Assembly (NCBI GenBank): GCA_028871775.1
Contig: JAGWMH010000117.1
Coordinates: 1-6,053 of the forward strand
Length of the DNA stretch: 6,053 bases
Source: Betaproteobacteria bacterium
GTDB lineage: Bacteria; Pseudomonadota; Gammaproteobacteria; Burkholderiales; Gallionellaceae
Direction of reading: 5' to 3'
Numbering within the stretch: position 1 is the stretch's first letter; every line of letters starts with the position of its first letter. Below the pieces are notes generated by a model. The model saw only the letters and a list, made by a program, of their open reading frames with translations. It was not told the DNA's origin and did not search any database. Positions 1-6,053 of this stretch are shown piece after piece. The translations under genes and the position numbers were made by a program.

Positions 1-1116
1 CACGTGGTGAACTACTTCTTCTTTGTCGCCGAAGAACTGCGCGAATACATGGCGCAAATGGGCATCCGCAAGGTTGACGAGCTGATCGGCCGCAGCGATT
101 TGCTCGACATGAAACACGGCATTGCGCACTGGAAGGCGCAGGGTCTGGACTTCTCCAGGATATTCCATCAGCCGGAGGTGCCCGCCGGTGTGGCGCGTTT
201 CCATGTCGAAGGACAGGAGCATGGACTGGAAAAGGCGCTGGATAACCGGTTGATCGCGCAAGCCGGAGCCGCACTGGAGCATAAAAAACCGGTGGTCATC
301 GAGAGCGCCATCAGAAATGTTAATCGCACCGTCGGCACCATGCTGTCGTATGAAGTGGCGAAGCGTTATGGCCAGGCCGGACTGCCAGCCAACACCATCA
401 CCGTGAAGTTGAAAGGCACGGCCGGGCAGAGCTTTGGCGCCTTCCTCGCGCACGGCATCACGCTGGAGCTGACCGGCGAGTGCAACGACTATGCCGGCAA
501 GGGTTTGTGCGGCGGGCGCATTGTGGTGCTGCCACCCAAGGAATGCAAATTTGTGGCGGCAGAAAATATCATCGTCGGCAACACGGTGCTGTACGGCGCG
601 ACTAGTGGCGAGGGCTATTTCTGCGGCGTGGCGGGCGAGCGTTTTGCCGTGCGCAATTCCGGCGCGGTTGCGGTGGTGGAAGGCGTGGGCGACCACGGCT
701 GCGAATACATGACCGGCGGCATGGTGGTCGTGCTGGGCCAGACCGGGCGCAATTTTGCCGCGGGCATGTCCGGTGGCGTGGCTTACGTGCTGGATGAGGA
801 AGGCACATTTGCTGGACGCTGCAACATGTCCATGGTGCAGCTGGAGGCGATCCCCGAAGAGGCGGCAGCCAGCGAGACCGGAGAGGTCGAGGTACATGGC
901 CTCGTGCATCTCAATCATCTGGGCAAGGCCGATGCAGCAGCGTTGCGCGGCAAGATCGAGAAGCACCTGCGCTACACCGGCAGCGTGCGTGCCAAGCTTA
1001 TTCTCGATAACTGGGCGCGCTACCTGCCGAAATTCGTCAAGGTGATGCCGACCGAGTATCGCCGCGCCTTGCAGGAAATTGCGGCGCAGCAAGCCAGGCA
1101 AAAGGAGGTGGCGTAA
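1..1116 (+). CDS. gltB: Glutamate synthase (NADPH) large subunit, C-terminal part (5' end outside window)
   Basis: This is the last 371 codons of the large (alpha) subunit of bacterial glutamate synthase. The enzyme makes two glutamates from glutamine and 2-oxoglutarate, using electrons passed on by GltD, in the cytoplasm. The frame is open from base 1, so no start is assigned; the apparent GTG at 4 lies inside the protein. What is seen: the tail of the FMN/synthase domain ([11 protein letters not shown] and HWKAQGLDF, about residues 25-51 of the fragment), then the glycine-rich C-terminal beta-helix (GXGXG) domain, with [10 protein letters not shown] at about 139-148 and [14 protein letters not shown] at about 246-259. 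Full-length relatives are about 1,500 residues, so roughly a quarter is present. The glutaminase domain and the 3Fe-4S cysteines would lie upstream, outside the window. The stop TAA directly abuts the gltD start, which indicates one operon. There is no sign of damage. Confidence 0.97.
   Translation, partial: HVVNYFFFVAEELREYMAQMGIRKVDELIGRSDLLDMKHGIAHWKAQGLDFSRIFHQPEVPAGVARFHVEGQEHGLEKALDNRLIAQAGAALEHKKPVVIESAIRNVNRTVGTMLSYEVAKRYGQAGLPANTITVKLKGTAGQSFGAFLAHGITLELTGECNDYAGKGLCGGRIVVLPPKECKFVAAENIIVGNTVLYGATSGEGYFCGVAGERFAVRNSGAVAVVEGVGDHGCEYMTGGMVVVLGQTGRNFAAGMSGGVAYVLDEEGTFAGRCNMSMVQLEAIPEEAAASETGEVEVHGLVHLNHLGKADAAALRGKIEKHLRYTGSVRAKLILDNWARYLPKFVKVMPTEYRRALQEIAAQQARQKEVA
1102..1109 (+). promoter_or_regulatory. 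Ribosome binding site of gltD, inside the gltB 3' end
   Basis: AAGGAGGT matches the anti-Shine-Dalgarno complement along all eight bases and ends 7 nt before the GTG at 1117. It sits in the last codons of gltB. This strong site supports GTG 1117 as the gltD start over the in-frame ATG at 1138. It could compensate for the weaker GTG codon and keep the two subunits near equal amounts (inference). Confidence 0.85.
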
Positions 1117-2580
1117 GTGGGCAAGATCACCGGGTTCATGGAATTCCACCGCTTGAGCGAAGAGCATTTGCCGGTTGCGAAACGCCTGAAAAATTATCAC
1201 GAGTTCGTACTGCACCTGACCGACGAGCAGGCCGGGACACAGGGTGCGCGCTGCATGGATTGCGGTACCCCGTTCTGCATGACAGGGTGCCCGGTCAACA
1301 ACATCATCCCGGACTGGAATGATCTGGTGTACCGCGGCAACTGGAAGCAGGCGCTGGACGTGCTGCACTCCACCAACAACTTCCCGGAAGTGACCGGGCG
1401 CATCTGCCCCGCGCCGTGCGAAGCGGCATGCGTACTGAATATCAACGATGATGCGGTGGGCATCAAGTCCATCGAGCACGCCATCATCGACAAGGGCGGC
1501 GAGAACGGCTGGGTGGTTCCGCAGCCGGCAGCAAACAAGACCGGAAAAAAAGTTGCGGTGGTCGGCTCCGGCCCCGCCGGGCTGGCGGCTGCGCAACAGC
1601 TGGCGCGCGTCGGGCATGACGTGGTGGTGTTTGAAAAGAACAGCCGCATCGGCGGTTTGCTGCGCTACGGCATCCCCGATTTCAAGTTCGACAAGCGCCT
1701 GATCGACTGGCGCATGGCGCAGTTGCAGGCCGAGGGCGTGGAATTCCGCACCAGTATTTTTATCGGCAAGGATGCACCCGGCAAGGGCATAGCCAATGAT
1801 GCGAAGAAGACCATCACGCCAAAAGAATTGCTGCAAAAATTCGATGCCGTGATCCTGGCGGGCGGTGCGGAACAGCCGCGCGACTTGCCGGTGCCGGGGC
1901 GCGAACTGGCGGGCGTGCACTATGCGCTGGAGTTCCTCATTCCGCAGAACAGGGAAGTGGCGGGCGACGGCAAAAACCCGATCTCGGCCCGCGGCAAGCA
2001 TGTGGTGGTGATCGGCGGCGGTGATACCGGCTCCGATTGTGTGGGCACTTCCAACCGTCACGGCGCGGCCTCGATCACCCAGTTTGAAGTGATGCCGCGC
2101 CCGCCGGAAATGGAAAACAGGATGCTGACCTGGCCGAACTGGCCGCTCAAGCTGCGCACTTCCAGCTCGCACGAAGAAGGCTGCCAGCGCGACTGGGCGG
2201 TGGCCACCAAGGAATTCACCGGCAAGAACGGCAAGGTCACCGGACTCAAGGCGGCTCGCGTCGAGTGGAAGGACGGCAGGATGCAGGAAGTGCCGGGCAG
2301 CGAGTTTGAAATGAAAGCGGATCTGATATTGCTGGCGATGGGCTTTACCAATCCGTCGCAGCAAGTGCTGGATGCGTTCGGCGTGGAGAAAGACAGCCGC
2401 GGCAATGCCAGGGCCGCGACCGATGGCGCAGGCTGTTACCGGACCAGCGTGGACAAGGTGTTCGCCGCCGGCGACATGCGCCGCGGCCAATCGCTGGTGG
2501 TGTGGGCCATACGCGAGGGCCGCCAGGCTGCCCGCGCAGTGGATGAGTATTTGATGGGCAGCTCGGTGTTGCCCCGTTAG
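1117..2580 (+). CDS. gltD: Glutamate synthase (NADPH) small subunit
   Basis: This is the 487-residue beta subunit, which oxidises NADPH through FAD and passes electrons via iron-sulfur centres to GltB. What is seen: an N-terminal cysteine-rich domain with CxxCx4Cx3C at C46, C49, C54 and C58 ([13 protein letters not shown]), followed by CPAPCEAAC with C97, C101 and C105. Next come the FAD-binding Rossmann motif [12 protein letters not shown] at about 148-159, the NADPH-binding motif [11 protein letters not shown] at about 298-308, and the second FAD-contact motif [17 protein letters not shown] at about 449-465. Length and domain order are normal for the family. The GTG start is chosen for its excellent ribosome binding site, its abutment to the gltB stop, and the MGK-TGF start typical of GltD proteins in this group (recalled). 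Related domains occur in dihydropyrimidine dehydrogenase and NfnB-type proteins, but the gltB neighbour settles the assignment. No frameshift or missing key residue was seen. Confidence 0.97.
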   Translation: MGKITGFMEFHRLSEEHLPVAKRLKNYHEFVLHLTDEQAGTQGARCMDCGTPFCMTGCPVNNIIPDWNDLVYRGNWKQALDVLHSTNNFPEVTGRICPAPCEAACVLNINDDAVGIKSIEHAIIDKGGENGWVVPQPAANKTGKKVAVVGSGPAGLAAAQQLARVGHDVVVFEKNSRIGGLLRYGIPDFKFDKRLIDWRMAQLQAEGVEFRTSIFIGKDAPGKGIANDAKKTITPKELLQKFDAVILAGGAEQPRDLPVPGRELAGVHYALEFLIPQNREVAGDGKNPISARGKHVVVIGGGDTGSDCVGTSNRHGAASITQFEVMPRPPEMENRMLTWPNWPLKLRTSSSHEEGCQRDWAVATKEFTGKNGKVTGLKAARVEWKDGRMQEVPGSEFEMKADLILLAMGFTNPSQQVLDAFGVEKDSRGNARAATDGAGCYRTSVDKVFAAGDMRRGQSLVVWAIREGRQAARAVDEYLMGSSVLPR

Positions 2581-2596
2581 CCTCAAAAAAACAATT

Positions 2597-2716
2597 AGCC
2601 ACAGAGAACACAGAGATCACAGAGAAAAGCACTGGTTTATTACAATAAACACCTCGTTTATACGGTCGAAGATAGCCTCTGAAGAATCCTGAACTATCTC
2701 TGTGTCCTCTGTGGCT
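2597..2716. repeat. Imperfect inverted repeat with CACAGAG-type arms (dispersed-repeat-like element)
   Basis: The left arm (2597-2617) begins AGCCACAGAGAACACAGA. The right arm (2696-2716) is its reverse complement with one mismatch (A2607 against C2706), so 20 of 21 positions pair. The arms enclose 78 bp, which include a small palindrome GTTTATT-AC-AATAAAC at 2635-2650. The element fills most of the space between gltD and hemE, starting 16 bp after the gltD stop. I recall CCACAGAGAACACAGAG-type sequences as recurrent intergenic repeats in many proteobacterial genomes, but I cannot confirm copy number here. It lacks an ORF and lacks a T-run directly after the stem, so it is neither an insertion sequence nor a classical terminator. 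As RNA it could form a long stem between the two genes. Confidence 0.8.
2600..2626 (+). repeat. Three tandem 9-bp units within the left repeat arm
   Basis: CACAGAGAA, CACAGAGAT and CACAGAGAA follow one another without gaps, differing at only one base. The right arm of the inverted repeat holds two complementary CTCTGTG cores (2698-2704 and 2707-2713) at the same 9-bp spacing. The arms thus appear to be made of short tandem units rather than being a unique palindrome. Confidence 0.85.
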
Positions 2717-2763
2717 TGAATTTAAGATTTTTGATTTAGTAACAGTAGATAGAAAAGAGAAAA

Positions 2764-3828
2764 ATGAACTTCAAACTGAAAAACGATACCTTTCTGCGCG
2801 CGCTGCTGCGCCAGCCAACCGATTACACGCCGCTGTGGATGATGCGCCAGGCCGGGCGCTACCTGCCGGAATACTGCGCCACGCGCAAGCGCGCGGGCAG
2901 CTTCCTTAACCTGTGCAAGAGCCCGGACATGGCGACGGAAGTGACCTTGCAGCCGCTGGATCGCTTCCCGCTGGATGCGGCGATTCTGTTTTCGGACATC
3001 CTCACCGTGCCGGATGCGATGGGCCTCGGCCTGTATTTCGCCGAGGGCGAAGGCCCCAAGTTCGAACGCCCGTTGAATGACGAGGCCGCGATCAAGGCGT
3101 TGCGCGTGCCGGATATCGGCAAGGATTTGCGCTATGTAACCGATGCCGTGTCGCAGATCCGCAAGGCGCTGGATGGGCGCGTGCCGCTGATCGGTTTCTC
3201 CGGCAGCCCGTGGACGCTGTCCTGCTACATGGTGGAAGGCGGCAGCAGCGACGACTATGCCAGGGTAAAGACCTTGATGTACAAGGAGCCCAGGCTGATG
3301 CACCAGATCCTGGATGTCACCGCACAGGCGGTGACGCAATATCTCAACGCGCAGATCGAAGCGGGCGCACAGGCCGTGATGATATTCGATTCCTGGGGCG
3401 GGGCGTTGTCGCATGCCGCTTACCACGAATTCTCGCTGGCTTACATGCAACGCATCGTGGCCGGCTTGACCAAGGAAAAAGACGGTGTGCGCATTCCTTC
3501 CGTTGTGTTCACCAAGGGCGGCGGTTTGTGGATAGACAGCATCGCCGACATCGGCTGCGATGCGGTGGGTCTTGATTGGACCATGGACATCGGCGTGGCG
3601 CGCCAGCGTGTCGGCCACAAGGTGGCGTTGCAAGGCAACCTCGATCCGGCCGTGCTGTTCGCCACACCGGAAGTCATCCGCGCCGAAACGGAGCGCGTGC
3701 TTGCCAGCTACGGCTACGGCAGCGGCCACGTGTTCAACCTGGGGCATGGCATCTCCCAGTTCACCAACCCGGACAAAGCGGCGGCGCTGGTACAGGCGGT
3801 GCATGAACTGAGCCGCAAATATCACTAG
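2764..3828 (+). CDS. hemE: Uroporphyrinogen decarboxylase
   Basis: This cytoplasmic enzyme removes the four acetate carboxyl groups of uroporphyrinogen III as CO2 to give coproporphyrinogen III, a cofactor-free step shared by heme biosynthesis. The 354-residue product has the usual family length. What is seen: the N-terminal signature [15 protein letters not shown] (about 23-37) with the substrate-binding arginines R28 and R32; LFSDIL with the catalytic aspartate D78; [17 protein letters not shown] (about 144-160), whose Y155 matches the conserved active-site tyrosine; FDSWGG (208-213); LQGNLDP (289-295); and [10 protein letters not shown] (321-330) with the conserved histidine H328. The roles of these residues are known from the family. 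The ATG at 2764 has only a weak purine-rich ribosome binding site (AGAAAAGAGA just upstream), but the protein's N-terminus aligns with the family there. The gene is followed by a strong terminator and preceded by a repeat element, so it is probably its own transcription unit or read through from gltBD. No clear promoter was found. Confidence 0.98.
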   Translation: MNFKLKNDTFLRALLRQPTDYTPLWMMRQAGRYLPEYCATRKRAGSFLNLCKSPDMATEVTLQPLDRFPLDAAILFSDILTVPDAMGLGLYFAEGEGPKFERPLNDEAAIKALRVPDIGKDLRYVTDAVSQIRKALDGRVPLIGFSGSPWTLSCYMVEGGSSDDYARVKTLMYKEPRLMHQILDVTAQAVTQYLNAQIEAGAQAVMIFDSWGGALSHAAYHEFSLAYMQRIVAGLTKEKDGVRIPSVVFTKGGGLWIDSIADIGCDAVGLDWTMDIGVARQRVGHKVALQGNLDPAVLFATPEVIRAETERVLASYGYGSGHVFNLGHGISQFTNPDKAAALVQAVHELSRKYH

Positions 3829-3855
3829 AAACAGTGCCAAGAAATGCTTGACATT

Positions 3856-3879
3856 CGCGGGGTTGTACACAACCCCGCG
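3856..3879 (+). repeat. GC-rich hairpin upstream of the hemE terminator
   Basis: A perfect 10-bp stem CGCGGGGTTG / CAACCCCGCG closes a TACA tetraloop, 27 nt after the hemE stop. No T-run follows it directly, so it is not a terminator by itself. Its right arm (CCCCGCG, 3873-3879) can instead pair with CGCGAGGG (3893-3900; one bulged A), which is directly followed by A and then six T. That alternative fold is incompatible with both this hairpin and the main terminator stem. The hairpin may simply protect the hemE mRNA 3' end. Confidence 0.75.
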
Positions 3880-3884
3880 CCCAG

Positions 3885-3926
3885 CCAAAGGCCGCGAGGG
3901 ATTTTTTGTGCGGCCTTTGGTTTTTT
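3885..3926 (+). terminator. Rho-independent terminator of hemE
   Basis: A perfect 11-bp stem CCAAAGGCCGC (3885-3895) / GCGGCCTTTGG (3910-3920) with a 14-nt loop is followed at once by TTTTTT (3921-3926). This is a textbook intrinsic terminator, 56 nt after the hemE stop and reading the same way as hemE. It should end the hemE transcript and separate it from priA. The loop itself contains another run of six T (3902-3907). Confidence 0.92.
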
Positions 3927-3992
3927 ATGCAACGAACTGTTTCTATTGATATATTTTTGTGCCTATGAAATGAGCGGGCGAACAAAACAGTA

Positions 3993-4000
3993 TATATAAT
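3993..4000 (+). promoter_or_regulatory. Possible -10 element of a priA promoter (TATATAAT)
   Basis: TATATAAT contains a perfect TATAAT hexamer (3995-4000) in an AT-rich stretch downstream of the hemE terminator, where a priA promoter would be expected. No -35 hexamer resembling TTGACA lies 16-18 bp upstream, and there is no extended TG motif. A start near 4007 would leave a leader of about 125 nt containing the DnaA-box-like sites. The call rests on the hexamer and position only. Confidence 0.35.
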
Positions 4001-4026
4001 TTGCACTTAACGGAGTTGTTGCAGCG

Positions 4027-4035
4027 TTATTCACA
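4027..4035 (+). promoter_or_regulatory. DnaA box (TTATTCACA)
   Basis: TTATTCACA is an exact match to the DnaA-box consensus TTATNCACA. It is the first of three closely spaced sites in front of priA, with its centre 12 bp from the next one in the same orientation. Binding is inferred from the motif alone. Confidence 0.65.
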
Positions 4036-4038
4036 TCA

Positions 4039-4047
4039 TTATCCACA
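4039..4047 (+). promoter_or_regulatory. DnaA box (TTATCCACA), strongest consensus form
   Basis: TTATCCACA is identical to the high-affinity DnaA box found at many bacterial origins. It is in the same orientation as the 4027 site and forms an imperfect palindrome with the site at 4053 (TCCACA-GCTTG-TGTGGA, 4042-4058). An exact match inside an AT-rich intergenic region next to two more near-matches is unlikely to be chance. Confidence 0.75.
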
Positions 4048-4052
4048 GCTTG

Positions 4053-4061
4053 TGTGGACAA
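4053..4061 (-). promoter_or_regulatory. DnaA-box-like site on the minus strand (TTGTCCACA)
   Basis: The plus strand reads TGTGGACAA, the reverse complement of TTGTCCACA. It differs from the consensus at one position (G for A at base 3), a variant accepted as a DnaA box in high-GC bacteria. It is inverted relative to the two upstream boxes, with its centre 14 bp from the 4039 site. Confidence 0.55.
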
Positions 4062-4114
4062 CAGAAAATATGCAGGCGGGTCAAGCTGGTTGGCGCAGTT
4101 TTGTAGAAATTTCC

Positions 4115-4120
4115 GGAGGA
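4115..4120 (+). promoter_or_regulatory. Ribosome binding site of priA
   Basis: GGAGGA ends 11 nt before the ATG at 4132. The sequence is strong, though the spacing is at the long end of the usual range. It is the only good Shine-Dalgarno in the region and supports the ATG at 4132 as the start. Confidence 0.75.
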
Positions 4121-4131
4121 AGATTCGCTAA

Positions 4132-6053
4132 ATGCCGATAGTTCGCGTCGCGCTGGATGTGCCATTGGCTACACTGTTCGATTACGTGCTGGCGGATGGC
4201 ATCGCGGTGCCTGGGCAGCGCGTGATCGTGCCGTTCGGGCGCAAGCAGGTGGTAGGCGTGGTGATGGAATGCGCGGCAGACTCCGACTTGGCGGCGGAAC
4301 GCATCAAGCCTGTGGTGCGGGTGCTGGACGAGATTCCGCCGTTGCCCGCCGAATTGCTCACCCTGCTGCGTTTCTGCAGCGACTACTACCATCATCCCCT
4401 CGGCGCCACTGTGCTGTCTGCCTTGCCGGTGCGGTTGCGTTCCAGCGAGCCGGTCACGTTCAAGGAGGCGCTGCAATACACGCTCAGTGTCAGTGGGTGC
4501 ACGCTCGACCTGAGTCAGTTGCCCAGGCGCAAGGTAGTGCAGCACCGCATCCTCACGGCTTTGCAGGCGGGCGCATTGAGCGCCGCGCAGTTGCGCGCGC
4601 TGTCGCCGAGCGCACCGTCTGTACTCAAGGCGCTATTGCAGGCGGGGTGGGTGGAGGCCCTCTCCCCCGGCCTATCTCCCGCCAGCGTGAGAGGGGAGCA
4701 GATTGCATTCAACAATGCGCACACACTGACCGCCGCGCAGCAACAGGCGGTGGACGCCGTCATGCAAGCGCAAGGCTACGGTTGCTTTCTGCTGCACGGC
4801 GTTACCGGCAGCGGCAAGACCGAGATTTATGTGCACCTGATGCATCAGATGTTGCAGCGGGGCGGGCAGGTGCTGCTGCTGGTGCCGGAGATCAATCTCA
4901 CGCCGCAACTGGAAAATTATTTCTGCAGCCGTTTTCCGGATGCAGAGCTGGCCAGCCTGCACAGCGGCCTCGCCGATGGCGCACGCACGCAGAACTGGCT
5001 GCGGGCGCAGTCCGGCCAGGCGCGCATCGTGCTCGGCACGCGCCTGGCTGTGTTCACGCCGCTGCCGCAACTGGCGCTGGTGATCGTGGATGAGGAGCAC
5101 GATGCCTCGTTCAAGCAGCAGGATGGCTTGCGCTACTCGGCGCGTGATGTGGCGATCTTTCGCGCCAATCAGCGCGGCGTGCCGATCATGCTGGGGTCGG
5201 CCACGCCCTCGCTGGAGAGCTATTACAACGCGCAGGCCGGGCGCTATCGCCTGCTGCAACTCACCGAGCGCGCTGTGGCGCAGGCACAACTGCCGACTGT
5301 GCGCTGCATCAATATCAGCAATGCCGCACTGCAGCACGGCATCAGCGAGCAGCTGCTCAGCGCATTGGGGCAGTGCCTGCAACGCGGCGAACAAAGCCTG
5401 GTGTTCATCAATCGGCGCGGCTACGCGCCAGTGCTGATGTGCACCGCCTGCGGTTGGCTGTCCGATTGCCCGAATTGCGCGGGCAAGCTCGTGCTGCACT
5501 TGCAGGACAGGCGTTTGCGCTGCCACCACTGCGGCCATCAGGCGCGCGTGCCGCACGCCTGCCCAGGCTGCGGCAACACCGACCTGCAACCGGTGGGCAT
5601 CGGCACGCAGCGCGTGGAAAGCGCATTGCAGGAATATTTTCCCAAGGCGCGCATCCTGCGGGTGGACCGTGACAGCACGCGCAACAAGGGGGCGTGGAAT
5701 GCCATGCGCCGGCAGATCCACGATGAGGCGGTGGACATTCTGGTGGGGACGCAGATACTGGCGAAGGGGCACGACTTTCCCAATCTCACACTGGTCGGCG
5801 TGCTCAACCCGGACAGTGCGCTGTACAGCAGCGATTTCCGCGCCTCGGAAAAACTGTATGCGCAACTCGCGCAGGTGGCGGGGCGCGCCGGGCGCGCCGG
5901 CAAGCCGGGCGAGGTACTGATCCAGACGGCCTTTCCCGACCATCCGCTATTCAGTGCCCTGCGCGAGCACGATTACGACAGATGGGCAAAAATCCTGCTG
6001 GCGGAGCGCCAGTCCGCCGGTTTCCCGCCCTTTGTGTATCAGGCGATGCTGCG
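4132..6053 (+). CDS. priA: Primosomal protein N' (PriA replication-restart helicase), 3' end outside window
   Basis: PriA is a 3'-to-5' superfamily 2 DNA helicase that recognises stalled or repaired forks and reloads the replisome through PriB/DnaT-type partners and the DnaC/DnaB loading step. The frame is open from ATG 4132 to the window end: 640 codons of about 730 in relatives. Domains seen: the N-terminal 3'-DNA-binding domain (IVRVALDVPLATLFDYVL, residues 3-20, to about 105); a winged-helix region (about 115-175); a linker; then the helicase with LTAAQ (199-203), Walker A GVTGSGKT (223-230, K229), motif Ia PEINLTPQ (252-259), Walker B DEEH (320-323), GSATPS (355-360), GTQILAKGHDFP (539-550) and QVAGRAGRAG (581-590). 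Eight zinc-binding cysteines are intact: C437, C440, C446, C449, C464, C467, C477 and C480, each one residue off my recalled E. coli numbering. The C-terminal domain is mostly missing because of the window edge, not mutation. The linker carries a palindromic repeat-like segment. Confidence 0.97.
   Translation, partial: MPIVRVALDVPLATLFDYVLADGIAVPGQRVIVPFGRKQVVGVVMECAADSDLAAERIKPVVRVLDEIPPLPAELLTLLRFCSDYYHHPLGATVLSALPVRLRSSEPVTFKEALQYTLSVSGCTLDLSQLPRRKVVQHRILTALQAGALSAAQLRALSPSAPSVLKALLQAGWVEALSPGLSPASVRGEQIAFNNAHTLTAAQQQAVDAVMQAQGYGCFLLHGVTGSGKTEIYVHLMHQMLQRGGQVLLLVPEINLTPQLENYFCSRFPDAELASLHSGLADGARTQNWLRAQSGQARIVLGTRLAVFTPLPQLALVIVDEEHDASFKQQDGLRYSARDVAIFRANQRGVPIMLGSATPSLESYYNAQAGRYRLLQLTERAVAQAQLPTVRCINISNAALQHGISEQLLSALGQCLQRGEQSLVFINRRGYAPVLMCTACGWLSDCPNCAGKLVLHLQDRRLRCHHCGHQARVPHACPGCGNTDLQPVGIGTQRVESALQEYFPKARILRVDRDSTRNKGAWNAMRRQIHDEAVDILVGTQILAKGHDFPNLTLVGVLNPDSALYSSDFRASEKLYAQLAQVAGRAGRAGKPGEVLIQTAFPDHPLFSALREHDYDRWAKILLAERQSAGFPPFVYQAML
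4658..4698. repeat. Palindromic repeat-like segment inside priA
   Basis: This 41-bp segment runs CCCTCTCCCCCGG, then CCTATCTCCCGC, CA, GCGTGAGAGGGGAG. TCTCCCGC and GCGTGAGA pair around a two-base centre at 7 of 8 positions, and the outer CCCTCTC can alternatively pair with GAGAGGG. I recall CCCTCTCCC...GCGGGAGAGGG palindromes as common dispersed repeats in proteobacterial genomes; this would be a slightly decayed copy. It is read in frame as residues 176-189 (ALSPGLSPASVRGE), between the winged helix and the helicase core, and introduces no stop. Origin by insertion is inference. Confidence 0.5.

Larger units (their letters stand above)
3829..4131. other. Gene-free region between hemE and priA
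   Basis: These 303 bp hold no plausible protein gene. In order there are: a GC-rich hairpin (3856-3879); an intrinsic terminator (3885-3926); an AT-rich stretch (about 3921-4010) with a 7-bp inverted repeat ACTGTTT/AAACAGT (3936-3942 and 3985-3991) and TATATAAT; three DnaA-box-like 9-mers (4027-4061); and a ribosome binding site just before priA. The sharp drop in GC relative to the flanking genes fits a regulatory or DNA-unwinding role. Confidence 0.8.

Noticed and set aside
2595..2603. TTAGCCACA near gltD as a DnaA box
   Set aside because: It has one mismatch and is formed by the edge of the CACAGAG repeat, with no partner box nearby.
2716..2751. sigma70-type promoter for hemE (TTGAAT with downstream TAACAG or TAGATA)
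   Set aside because: The best -10 candidates match only 3 of 6 positions or have poor spacing. The region is AT-rich and may hold a promoter, but none can be supported from the sequence alone.
3848..3853. Perfect TTGACA hexamer after hemE as a -35 element
   Set aside because: The positions 16-18 bp downstream (around 3871-3876) are GC-rich terminator hairpin (AACCCC) with no -10 resemblance, so it is probably a chance match.
3863..3871. TTGTACACA as a fourth DnaA box
   Set aside because: It has one mismatch to TTATNCACA and sits in the loop and stem of the hairpin at 3856-3879, which explains the sequence. It is about 150 bp from the real cluster.
2722..3888. 388-residue open frame on the minus strand opposite hemE
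   Set aside because: It lies antisense over the whole of hemE, whose motifs are unmistakable. The protein is rich in His, Arg, Ala and Gln in the way expected of a shadow of a GC-rich gene, and it has no recognisable domain.
4269..5093. 274-residue plus-strand open frame overlapping priA
   Set aside because: It is in a different frame from priA, and its low-complexity Ala/Arg/Gly content has no domain. The priA frame stays open with Walker A and B and zinc motifs throughout.
4672..5943. 423-residue open frame on the minus strand opposite priA
   Set aside because: It is fully antisense to the helicase core of priA, which carries all its motifs in the sense frame. Its composition is that of a shadow frame.
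4132..6053. priA as a pseudogene because no stop codon or C-terminus is seen
   Set aside because: The frame is intact with every catalytic and zinc-binding motif in place. It simply runs off the end of the window at codon 640.

Overview
The window looks like an ordinary housekeeping stretch of a betaproteobacterial chromosome. The protein styles of GltD, HemE and PriA and the GC-rich third codon positions fit this group. An order such as Nitrosomonadales (Gallionella/Sideroxydans-like) is a guess from recalled sequence style, not a search. All four genes are on the + strand. There are no tRNA or rRNA genes, transposases, CRISPR arrays, phage genes or toxin-antitoxin genes.

Layout: (1) 1-1116, the C-terminal quarter of gltB, the large subunit of NADPH-glutamate synthase. 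(2) 1117-2580, complete gltD, the small subunit, starting with GTG directly after the gltB stop and served by a near-perfect Shine-Dalgarno inside gltB. (3) 2581-2763, an intergenic region built around a long imperfect inverted repeat whose arms consist of 9-bp CACAGAG-type units; it looks like a dispersed repeat element. (4) 2764-3828, complete hemE, uroporphyrinogen decarboxylase. (5) 3829-4131, a 303-bp gene-free region with a strong intrinsic terminator and an upstream hairpin that may compete with it, then an AT-rich stretch with a TATATAAT element, then a tight cluster of three DnaA-box-like 9-mers. (6) 4132 to the window end, the first 640 codons of priA, the primosomal helicase. It has no stop inside the window and is cut by the window edge.

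How the genes relate: gltB and gltD form one enzyme (glutamine + 2-oxoglutarate + NADPH to two glutamate) and are translationally close-packed. Glutamate is the start of the C5 route to tetrapyrroles, in which HemE acts later. That is a loose metabolic link and not evidence of co-regulation, because a repeat element separates the genes. priA is set apart from hemE by the terminator and probably has its own promoter.

No undescribed multi-gene system is visible. The most interesting signals are non-coding or repeat-derived: the DnaA-box cluster in front of a replication-restart helicase gene, a palindromic repeat-like segment read in frame through the PriA interdomain linker, the CACAGAG inverted repeat, and the overlapping terminator structures after hemE.
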